Positions 1 to 6,228 are shown, numbered from the stretch's first letter. The stretch: 7,465 nt of DNA from Spirochaetota bacterium (GCA_017998475.1 JAGODA010000159.1:1-7465), one strand, 5' to 3'. Notes: generated from the sequence alone by a model not told the origin. Numbers and translations: made by a program.

Positions 1-341
1 TGGCGAACGCTTCGGCGTTCAAGGACCCGCGCTTCCCGCCGCTGCGGAAACAGGAATTCGGCCTCATAGACATAGAGATCTCCATCATGTCCCCTATTGT
101 GGAGGTGAGGGATACGGCTGACATAGCGGTGGGACGCGACGGCCTCATCATCACCTCAGGTCACCGTTCGGGGCTCCTTCTGCCGCAGGTCGCGACCGAA
201 TACGGATGGGACCTCTCCACCTTCCTGGAGCATACCTGCTACAAGGCGGGCCTGCCGGGGGATGCCTGGAAGATGAAAGGCACCAGAATCGAGAAGTTTT
301 CGGCCCAGGTGTTCGGCGAGAAGGAGCTCGGTCTTCCCTGA
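1..341 (+). CDS. amrA: AmmeMemoRadiSam system protein A (AMMECR1 domain), 3' part
   Basis: This is the C-terminal 112 codons of an AMMECR1-family protein; the reading frame is open from base 3 and the start lies left of the window. Motifs of the family are visible in order: DPRFPPL near the left edge, the IEIS strand, VGRDGLII, GLLLPQVA, and a cysteine followed by KAGLP and DAWK, ending in FSAQVFGE. In bacteria and archaea this family is often encoded with a MEMO-family protein and a radical SAM enzyme, which gives the system its name. The biochemical role is not established. Those two partners are not visible here and could lie to the left. The first in-window ATG (87) falls inside the conserved domain and is not the start. 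The gene ends 69 bases before the next gene, with no clear terminator between them, so co-transcription is possible. The family call is confident; the function is unknown. Confidence 0.93.
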   Translation, partial: ANASAFKDPRFPPLRKQEFGLIDIEISIMSPIVEVRDTADIAVGRDGLIITSGHRSGLLLPQVATEYGWDLSTFLEHTCYKAGLPGDAWKMKGTRIEKFSAQVFGEKELGLP

Positions 342-410
342 CTTTCCGTAAAGAGTGGCTTCCCGGAGCACGATAATTAAGTGTACCCATCGCATGGAGG
401 ATATCGAAAG

Positions 411-854
411 ATGAAACGAGCGGTGTATGCCCTTGTCGCCGTCGCCCTCGTGGCGACAGCGTGTAAAAAAGCGGAAAAAACGCCGGAACCGGCGTTCGTT
501 ATCGCTAAATGGGCCCGGGCGATACAGGACCTCAATTACCAGAACTACGCCAGGTGCGAGGCCTACCCGAAGAGCGAGGCGGTCTTCAGGGACATGTACC
601 GAGACTATTACCTCACCGACCTGATGGTCACCTCGGTGGAGGAGGCCGACGAGAAGGATGTCCGCAGGGACCAGGACGGGAATCCCTTCCTGCACCGCTC
701 GCTTTCGTTCGAGGCGAGCGCCGTCAAGCGGGGCACGGGCAGGCCGTACCAGGTGGTGCGCGGTGACGCGGTGTTCATTAAATTCACCGAGGGCGCCATG
801 GCCGAGAGGGGATGGCTTATGTCCAACAGGACCTTTATCACCATTAACAGGTAG
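411..854 (+). CDS. Small predicted lipoprotein, unknown function
   Basis: This 147-residue protein begins with a short basic N-terminus (MKR), a hydrophobic stretch of Ala, Val and Leu, and a lipobox-like VATAC with the lipidated cysteine at residue 18. Alanine at the -3 position is tolerated but not ideal. The mature part is about 130 residues. It has an early helical segment rich in aromatic residues (around residues 33-65, with WARAI, CEAYPKSE and MYRDYY) and then likely beta strands (around 100-145). This outline is reminiscent of NTF2-like folds, but I do not recognise a family. The ATG at 411 is chosen because GGAGG lies at 396-400 and because a GTG at 381 would put ten extra residues before the signal peptide. 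A weak -10-like GATAAT sits at 372-377 without a good -35 box, so transcription may come from upstream. A strong hairpin overlaps codons 23-29 and is listed separately. Confidence 0.82.
   Translation: MKRAVYALVAVALVATACKKAEKTPEPAFVIAKWARAIQDLNYQNYARCEAYPKSEAVFRDMYRDYYLTDLMVTSVEEADEKDVRRDQDGNPFLHRSLSFEASAVKRGTGRPYQVVRGDAVFIKFTEGAMAERGWLMSNRTFITINR
465..496 (-). terminator. Terminator-shaped hairpin, antisense, inside the lipoprotein gene
   Basis: On the minus strand, a perfect inverted repeat (AACGCCGG, TT, CCGGCGTT; bases 496 down to 479) runs directly into six T (480-475, sharing two bases with the stem), then CCGC, then another six T (470-465). That is the form of an intrinsic terminator for leftward transcription. 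No leftward gene is visible upstream of it in the window. On the coding strand the same bases encode the Lys-rich segment after the lipobox, so the T runs could simply reflect AAA lysine codons. Confidence 0.4.
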
Positions 855-973
855 CCCGGTGTTTCTCCAGGGGCACGGCTTTCAGGGTCGACGGGTGGGG
901 AGCGGTAAGTATAAATAGAAAGAAGACTTCCATGGGGAACGAGGACGTCCGCGGGCCCATGCGATGCGGGATA

Positions 974-1009
974 TTCCGGCTTGTTATCGGAAGATAAATT
1001 CCGTATATT
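974..1009 (+). promoter_or_regulatory. Predicted sigma-70-like promoter with a dyad, upstream of the TPR-SpoIIE operon
   Basis: A -35-like TTGTTA (981-986, 4 of 6 consensus bases) and a -10-like TATATT (1004-1009, 5 of 6) are separated by exactly 17 bases. The spacer contains a perfect dyad, CGGAA (988-992), six bases, TTCCG (999-1003). A further TTCCGGC (974-980) abuts the -35 box. The dyad looks like a possible operator or regulator site. Transcription would start near 1016, giving a leader of about 87 bases. That leader holds a small hairpin, CGGCC and GGCCG (1079-1083 with 1089-1093), close to the start codon at 1103. A weaker alternative promoter, TCGACG (888-893) and TATAAA (910-915) with a 16-base spacer, lies upstream. 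Confidence 0.5.
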
Positions 1010-1102
1010 AACAGAGGGAGCGCTCTCCGGGGCATGTAATCCCGGATGTGCGCGCCTGGCATACAACAGGGAATAATGCGGCCTTCGCGGCCGAAGAATA
1101 TA

Positions 1103-3022
1103 ATGCGATTCAGGGTACGAAAAACAATCCCGGCCTTGGCGCTTGTCGCGGTTATGATGATGTCGACCGCGGTGAGCCCGCAGAGCGTCGAAGAGCTTGA
1201 CCGCCGCGCGAGCGAATTCTACAAGAACAAGGAATTCACGCGCGCGCTGGGGGAATGGCTGCGCATACTCGAGATCGAGCCGGACAACGAGCTCATTCAG
1301 AAGAAGATCGAGATGCTCTACGAGGAGAAACACCGCAAGGACCTGGCCTTCCAGATGGCGCGCTTTCATTATCGCCTGGCGCGCCAGGAGCTGCCCGTCG
1401 ATGTGCAGAAGGCGAAGGAGGACTCGGACGTGGCGATAGCCAGTTTCGTGACGGCATACAGGATCGATCCCGCCGATCCCGACCTGCAGCTCATGCGCGA
1501 GGACATGCGCAGGCTCCAGGAGGAGGTGCGCATAGAGCTCGCCAAGAAACGGCTCTCGGAGGAGCTCAGGCAGCGGTATATCGCGCTCATGGAGGACGCC
1601 GCGGCCAGGATGAAATCCATGGAATTCGAGAGGGCGCTCGCCAACTATAAGGAAGTCCTTAAGTTCGTGCCGAACGACACCGCCGCGCTCGAGGGGCTCA
1701 GGAACGCGGAGCTGGCGATATCCAACCGGCTTAAATACGAGAAGATACAGCTTCTGCTCGCGGCCGGGATCGCGCTGTTCGGTGAAAAGAAATACAAGGA
1801 TGCGCGAAACGATTTCGAGGAGGTGCTCGCCCTCGACATAAAGAACCGGGAGGCGAAAAAGTACATTGACCAGATCGACGAGCTGCTTGAATCCAACAGG
1901 AATCTGGAGCTCAAGCGCATACAGGCCGAGCAGTTCTACCTGTCGGGAATCGAGAACGTACGCAAAAAGAACTTCGATCAGGCGGCGGACGATTTCGAGA
2001 ACGCCCTCTCACTAATAAAGAACTATAAGGACGCCAGGGCGCGGCTGGAGGGCCTGGACAAACTGAGGAAGGAATACGCGGAGGAGCAGCGGCTTCTCAG
2101 GCTCCGGAACATCGACCGCGAATTCCAGAACGGACTGCTCGCGTATTCCGAGGGCAGATACAAGGAGGCCCTGTCGTCACTGGAAAAGACCCTCGCTCTC
2201 GACGCCGGGAACGAGCTCGCGAAGAAGTACATCGTCATGGTCAAAGAGGCGATCCGCGACATTGAAGAAGAGGTGGTCGATGTCGATTCGCCCTATTACA
2301 GCATCGTGAATCCCCTTATTATTTCCGGAAAGAAGCTGTACGACAGGGGGGATTACATCGAGTCGCGTAAACGGTGGGAGGAGATCCTCAGGCTCTTTCC
2401 CAAGAACCGCATCTCCCTCGAATACCTGCTGAAATGCGAGCTCGCGCTCAATCCGGCGGCGTTCCAGGATTTCGCGCGGAAGATCGTCGATGAGGGGAAG
2501 GCGCTCCTTGAAAGCAGGAAATCCGCCCAGGCGCTCGCCAAGTTCGAACTGATTCGGTCTATATCGGCGGACTACCCGGAGATCAACGAGCTGATCGCCC
2601 AGGCCAGGAGGGGGGCGGAGAGGACCGCGCCCGCCGGGGTGAATCCGCAGGAGATAGAGGCGCGTTATGCCCAGGGCATGGAACTCTATCAACGCGGCGG
2701 CAGGGAGAACATCGAGGCGGCGCTGGCTAATTTCAGGTGGGTGGTCGCGCGCGATCCGAACCATGCGCGATCGCTCATCGCCATGAACAGGATCGAGTCC
2801 CAGCTCCGCTTCGGCGGGGCGGAGCCGGCGCGGGAGAGGGGCGGGCTTACGGAAAAACAGAAGGCGCTTGTCCGGACTTATTACTATAACGGAATCAACT
2901 ACTATACCAATAACAACTTCGACAAGGCGATCGAGGAGTGGCGAAAGGTCCTGGTGATTGATCCGACGCACGAGAAGGCGAGAAACAATATACGTAAGAG
3001 TCTGGTACTGCTGGGAAGGTGA
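1103..3022 (+). CDS. Exported TPR-repeat protein paired with a SpoIIE phosphatase
   Basis: This 639-residue protein has an N-terminal signal peptide: basic residues RFRVRK, then a hydrophobic core to about residue 23, without a lipobox. The rest is almost wholly helical. TPR-like units lie at roughly residues 31-66, 104-139, 159-200, 216-256, 275-317, 338-378, 404-445, 457-500, 517-560 and 592-632. The last is the clearest, with YYNGINYYTNNNFDKAIEEW and VIDP. Charged coiled-coil-like stretches link some repeats (about 130-160 and 318-340). No enzyme motif or other membrane segment is seen, so it is probably a periplasmic scaffold or binding protein. The start at 1103 is chosen because starts at 1046 and 1076 would place a non-hydrophobic extension ahead of the signal peptide. 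The ribosome site there is weak (GAAGA at 1093-1097). The stop is two bases before the phosphatase start, so the two are almost certainly one operon. The partner role is inferred. Confidence 0.94.
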   Translation: MRFRVRKTIPALALVAVMMMSTAVSPQSVEELDRRASEFYKNKEFTRALGEWLRILEIEPDNELIQKKIEMLYEEKHRKDLAFQMARFHYRLARQELPVDVQKAKEDSDVAIASFVTAYRIDPADPDLQLMREDMRRLQEEVRIELAKKRLSEELRQRYIALMEDAAARMKSMEFERALANYKEVLKFVPNDTAALEGLRNAELAISNRLKYEKIQLLLAAGIALFGEKKYKDARNDFEEVLALDIKNREAKKYIDQIDELLESNRNLELKRIQAEQFYLSGIENVRKKNFDQAADDFENALSLIKNYKDARARLEGLDKLRKEYAEEQRLLRLRNIDREFQNGLLAYSEGRYKEALSSLEKTLALDAGNELAKKYIVMVKEAIRDIEEEVVDVDSPYYSIVNPLIISGKKLYDRGDYIESRKRWEEILRLFPKNRISLEYLLKCELALNPAAFQDFARKIVDEGKALLESRKSAQALAKFELIRSISADYPEINELIAQARRGAERTAPAGVNPQEIEARYAQGMELYQRGGRENIEAALANFRWVVARDPNHARSLIAMNRIESQLRFGGAEPARERGGLTEKQKALVRTYYYNGINYYTNNNFDKAIEEWRKVLVIDPTHEKARNNIRKSLVLLGR

Positions 3023-3024
3023 TA

Positions 3025-4626
3025 ATGGCCGCCGAGGAAATGAAGAAAAAGGACGCCGGAGCCAGTGCCGGCGGAAAGAAGAAGAAAGAAAAAGCCGGCT
3101 CCGGTGGAGCGGAGGGGAGAAAGGTCAGGTTCGGGCTGAGAATGAAGTTCTCCCTGGCCATCATCACGCTGGTATCGGTCGTTATCGTCATCATGACGCT
3201 GTATTTCATCCGCACGGAGAGCGCGCTTCTAAAGGCCGAAATCATAAAGTTCGCCGAGCGCGAGATCGAGCATCTTACCAATACGGCCCAGGAATCCATA
3301 AGCGCCAAGGACGAGCTCGCGCTTATCGCTGCCGTCCGGAACGTGCAGAAGATCACGGCCATACGCTACGTATACATCTTCGATCCCAACGGCAGGATCA
3401 TACAGAATTTCGATCCCGAGAAAAACGGGACCGACATGGAGGACGACGAAATCACGCGCAGGGCGAAGGAATACGCCGAGACCGAACGCCCCCTGATGCT
3501 CGATTTTCCCGATCCCGTGGAAAAGGGGGGGGTAATATACGATTTTTCGAAGCCCGTGCTCCATACGCTGTTTAAAAACCGTATCGCCACGGTGCGGATG
3601 GGTTTCTCCGACCGGATTATCCGCGATCAGATCGCGGAGGTCACGCGAAACATCATGATCATCGCGGTGTTCTTTCTCGCGGTGGCGATCGTTGGTTCCT
3701 TTATTCTCGCCAGTATTACCATCAAGCCTATCAGGAAGCTTTCAGAAGGGGCCGCGATCATTTCGACGGGAGACCTGGAATACAAGATAGACATAAAACG
3801 CTCCGATGAGCTCGGACTGCTGGCGGGCGATTTCAACATGATGACCGAGAAACTCAAGAAAGCGAAAGACATGGAGATCGAGTCGCGGATCATGCAGGAG
3901 CAGCTGGAGCTGGCCAAGGAGATCCAGGAAGGGCTCAATCCGATGGGCTTCTACGACAAGGGAGGCATACAGATAAAGGGGTTTACGCGCGCCGCGAAGG
4001 GTGTAGGCGGAGATTACTTCGACTACATCGACATCGGCGAATCGAGGGTCGGCGCGCTTATCAGCGACGTTTCGGGCAAGGGCGTGCCGGCCTCTCTGGT
4101 GATGGTCATGATCCGTACGGTGTTCACCAACTCGATTAAAAACAACAAGCGGGTCGACTGCGCCACGATCGTCCGTTCGATCAACGACGCGCTCAGCGCC
4201 GATTTCGCGGTGGACAAGTTCGCGACGCTTTTCTTCATGATCTATAACCGCGAAACGGGAGAGCTGTCGTTCTCGAACGCCGGACACGGGCCCCTTTTCT
4301 GCTACCGGGCGCGTCTGGGGAAATGCACGGTTACGAACCTGGAGGGAATGCCGATCGGCATCACCGAGGACGTGGAATATCCGCACGCGAAAGTAAGGCT
4401 TGATCCCGGCGATATAGTGGTGCTGTACACCGACGGCGTGTCGGAAATGCGCAACGAGAACAGGGAGGAGTACGGAAGCCCGCGCCTGCAGAGGCTGATA
4501 ATGTCCAGCAGCGACCTCAACGCGCAGGAAATAGTGGAGAGGATCGTGGACGACGTGACGACCTTTCAGGGAAGCGCGCCGCCTCACGACGACATGACGA
4601 CGCTGGTGTTAAAACGGGTTTCCTGA
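3025..4626 (+). CDS. Membrane sensor SpoIIE-type (PP2C-like) serine phosphatase
   Basis: This 533-residue protein probably dephosphorylates a STAS-domain anti-sigma-factor antagonist. The domains in order are: a Lys/Gly/Ala-rich cytoplasmic tail (1-40); membrane helix 1 (about 43-62); an extracytoplasmic sensor region (63-208) with a Cache/PAS-like segment (YVYIFDPNGRIIQNFD, 115-130); membrane helix 2 (209-229); a HAMP linker (about 230-282); a short coiled coil; and the SpoIIE phosphatase domain (about 300-530). Metal-binding and catalytic motifs are intact: GGDYFD (328-333), DVSGKG (348-353), NAGHGP (418-423), YTDGVSE (468-474) and DDMT (522-525). ATG 3025 is preferred because GGGAAGG (3013-3019) sits five bases upstream; a GTG at 3019 would overlap that site. 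The gene is coupled to the TPR gene, and the STAS gene converges on it three bases past its stop. A run of eight G lies at 3525-3532. RsbU- or RsbP-like function is inferred. Confidence 0.97.
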   Translation: MAAEEMKKKDAGASAGGKKKKEKAGSGGAEGRKVRFGLRMKFSLAIITLVSVVIVIMTLYFIRTESALLKAEIIKFAEREIEHLTNTAQESISAKDELALIAAVRNVQKITAIRYVYIFDPNGRIIQNFDPEKNGTDMEDDEITRRAKEYAETERPLMLDFPDPVEKGGVIYDFSKPVLHTLFKNRIATVRMGFSDRIIRDQIAEVTRNIMIIAVFFLAVAIVGSFILASITIKPIRKLSEGAAIISTGDLEYKIDIKRSDELGLLAGDFNMMTEKLKKAKDMEIESRIMQEQLELAKEIQEGLNPMGFYDKGGIQIKGFTRAAKGVGGDYFDYIDIGESRVGALISDVSGKGVPASLVMVMIRTVFTNSIKNNKRVDCATIVRSINDALSADFAVDKFATLFFMIYNRETGELSFSNAGHGPLFCYRARLGKCTVTNLEGMPIGITEDVEYPHAKVRLDPGDIVVLYTDGVSEMRNENREEYGSPRLQRLIMSSSDLNAQEIVERIVDDVTTFQGSAPPHDDMTTLVLKRVS

Positions 4627-4629
4627 CGG

Positions 4630-4953
4630 TTACAGAAGCTCGTCTTCGCTTTCGTATATCTTGAAAAATTTATCGAGCGTGGCGAGCTTGAGGATGTTCA
4701 GCACGTCATCGTGTATGTTCACAAGGGCGAATCTTCCGCTGTGCGCCTTCATCTTTTTCTGTCCGGCGACCAGCGCGCCTATGCCGGATGAGTCCATGTA
4801 GTTGACGTTCTTCAGGTCGACGATCACGCTGGAATGCTTTCCGTCGGTAATGCTGAAAAGAGCCTTTTTCAACTCGCTGACGTTATAGAGGTCAACCTCC
4901 CCGCTGACCTGTACGATTTTATGTTCACCAAGATCTTTGAATTCTATTTCCAT
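4630..4953 (-). CDS. STAS-domain anti-sigma-factor antagonist
   Basis: This 107-residue single-domain protein has the length of SpoIIAA and RsbV. It starts with the usual beta strand, followed by a VSGEVDLYN turn, a helix, the VIVDLKNVNYMDSSGIGAL core (around residues 43-61), and an LVNIHDDVLNILKLATLDKFF C-terminal part. The DSSG motif (54-57) carries the serine that is phosphorylated in this family, one of Ser55 or Ser56. In partner switching, the unphosphorylated form binds an anti-sigma kinase and frees the sigma factor; a SpoIIE phosphatase restores it. ATG at 4953 is chosen because GGAGG (4963-4959) lies five bases upstream. A TTG at 4965 would sit on top of that site. The gene faces the phosphatase gene tail to tail. 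In this family the target may also be a non-sigma output, so the downstream partner is open. Confidence 0.97.
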   Translation of the reverse strand: MEIEFKDLGEHKIVQVSGEVDLYNVSELKKALFSITDGKHSSVIVDLKNVNYMDSSGIGALVAGQKKMKAHSGRFALVNIHDDVLNILKLATLDKFFKIYESEDELL

Positions 4954-5013
4954 CAGCCCCTCCAAATCGCTCCATAGAAAAATGAATCACTATATAATAA
5001 CGACGAAACCGCA

Positions 5014-5060
5014 TTCCGGCACAAGAGGAGATACTACTCTTTCCGGCTGAAAGATGTCAA
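5014..5060 (-). promoter_or_regulatory. Predicted promoter of the STAS gene with repeated TTCCGGC motif
   Basis: On the minus strand a perfect -35 TTGACA (5060-5055) is followed after 18 bases by a -10-like TAGTAT (5036-5031, 4 of 6). This gives a leader of about 70 bases to the ATG at 4953. On the plus strand, TTCCGGC occurs at 5041-5047, inside the spacer, and again at 5014-5020, just past the -10. The two are direct repeats 27 bases apart. A second AT-rich -10-like element (TATTAT, 4999-4994) could serve an alternative start, but it has only a poor -35 box. Confidence 0.5.
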
Positions 5061-5097
5061 CGCAAAAAAAATATACCAGTTTAATTTAGCGACCGTA

Positions 5098-5120
5098 TGA
5101 CGGATATGCCACGTCCGTCA
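5098..5120 (-). other. Seven-base inverted repeat after the receiver-kinase gene
   Basis: TGACGGA (5098-5104) and TCCGTCA (5114-5120) form a perfect seven-base stem with a nine-base loop, 37 bases past the receiver-kinase stop codon. On the minus strand a run of eight T (5071-5064) follows, but 26 bases intervene. It is therefore a poor intrinsic terminator by form. It could still be a terminator relying on another factor, an mRNA 3' end, or a protein-binding dyad upstream of the STAS promoter. Confidence 0.35.
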
Positions 5121-5157
5121 CTCTCGATGGTTATCCACGGGGGCGAACCGGCCGCTT

Positions 5158-6228
5158 TTACTTTTGAACGGGCAGGGTTACGGTAAACCGCACCCATTTC
5201 CCCTGTTCGGATTCCACGGAGATGGCGCCGTTATGTTTTTCCGCTATGGTTTTGCATATGTATAATCCAAGCCCGGTACCCTTTACGCCCTCGGTGCCCT
5301 TCTGTTTGAGCCGGGAGAAACGCTGGAAGAGCCTGGTTTCGATATCCTCTCGGGATATCCCCACGCCCTCATTGAACACGGAAAGGGCGATCGTGCCTTC
5401 CTTCTCCTCGAGCGTCAGTCTGATCTCGGTCTCGGGCTTGCCGTATTTGATCGCGTTATTCACCAGGTTGGTTACCAGAATCTTCAGAAGATTGGGGTCG
5501 CCGTTTATAACCGGTTTTGTTTTCAGGTCGGCGGCGATGGTCATTTTCTTCATGTTGATCGCGTGCTCGGGAAGCTCAACCACCGGTTTTATGACCTCCT
5601 CGACGAGGTCGATCGGCTGCGCGAAGGCCTCGATGTTATTGAGCTCCATCTTCGAAAGATCCAGGTAGTTGCGAATTATGTCTTCCAGGTACTGGCAGTT
5701 GCGAAGGATGGTCTCGATGGTCTTTTCCTGACCGGGATCGAGTTTGCCGAAGTAGCCCTTGTAGAGCGTTTCGGCCGTTGTATGCACCACCGAGATGGGG
5801 CTTTTCAGCTCGTGGGAAACGATGGACATGAGGTCGAGCATGCGGGTATGGGAGCTGTCCTGACGCGAGGCGATAGCGTTTTTCACTATATCCCTCAGCT
5901 CGTCCGGGGTAAAGGGCTTCGGTATATAATCGAACGCGCCGTTCTTCAGGGCCTCGCGGGCGGTTTCGACCGTGGCGTAGCCCGTAAAGATGATGACGGT
6001 GACATCGGGCTGCTCCTTCTGGAGGGTCTTCAGGATTTCCATTCCGCCCAGCTTGGGCATCATGAGATCGGTGATGACGATATCGTACTTCCGGGCATTC
6101 GCCATCTCGAGCCCGTCTATTCCCGAAGGGGCCGTATCGATCTCGTATTCCTCGTTCCTGAGAATACGGAGCGAGCTCTTGAGGACCACTTCTTCGTCAT
6201 CTATTATGAGTATTTTAACCTTGGCCAT
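5158..6228 (-). CDS. Receiver-histidine kinase protein (REC-HisKA-HATPase), soluble
   Basis: This 356-residue protein has an N-terminal receiver domain (about 3-120) with the acidic pair D10/D11, the phospho-acceptor D54 in TDLMMP, T82 and K104 (PKPF). A histidine kinase follows: HisKA with SHELKSP and the phospho-histidine at 139, then HATPase_c with N-box NLVNNAIKYG (254-263), G1 box NEGVG (286-290), F-box FQRF (301-304) and G2 box GTGLGLY (317-323). There is no membrane segment, PAS domain or DNA-binding domain. It probably accepts phosphate from an upstream kinase, perhaps the adjacent one, and changes its own kinase activity. ATG 6228 is chosen because the receiver starts there and AAGGG (6239-6235) lies six bases upstream; a longer frame back to 6402 adds 58 unrelated residues. 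The G1 box has Asn where Asp is usual. The target is unknown. Confidence 0.96.
   Translation of the reverse strand: MAKVKILIIDDEEVVLKSSLRILRNEEYEIDTAPSGIDGLEMANARKYDIVITDLMMPKLGGMEILKTLQKEQPDVTVIIFTGYATVETAREALKNGAFDYIPKPFTPDELRDIVKNAIASRQDSSHTRMLDLMSIVSHELKSPISVVHTTAETLYKGYFGKLDPGQEKTIETILRNCQYLEDIIRNYLDLSKMELNNIEAFAQPIDLVEEVIKPVVELPEHAINMKKMTIAADLKTKPVINGDPNLLKILVTNLVNNAIKYGKPETEIRLTLEEKEGTIALSVFNEGVGISREDIETRLFQRFSRLKQKGTEGVKGTGLGLYICKTIAEKHNGAISVESEQGKWVRFTVTLPVQK

Noticed and set aside
888..915. TCGACG and TATAAA as the main promoter of the TPR operon
   Set aside because: The -35 box is weak and the spacer is 16 bases; the 981-1009 site fits better, so it is mentioned only as an alternative.
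844..1062. 72-codon minus-strand frame in the gap before the TPR gene
   Set aside because: No ribosome site or domain, and it overlaps the predicted promoter.
1046..1102. Earlier starts at 1046 and 1076 for the TPR protein
   Set aside because: Both add residues ahead of a well-formed signal peptide.
608..1369. Open frame of 253 codons on the minus strand across the lipoprotein, the gap and the TPR start
   Set aside because: It runs antisense to two better-supported genes, has no recognisable domain, and reads as a GC-driven shadow.
2177..2971. Open frame of 264 codons antisense to the TPR gene
   Set aside because: The sense frame has clear TPR repeats; the antisense product has no family features.
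3742..4587. Open frame of 281 codons antisense to the phosphatase
   Set aside because: The sense frame holds intact HAMP and SpoIIE motifs; the antisense product is rich in His and Arg and unrelated to anything I recognise.
5131..5139. DnaA-box-like TTATCCACG near the receiver-kinase 3' end
   Set aside because: A single near-match without clustered boxes or an AT-rich unwinding region is expected by chance and does not mark an origin.
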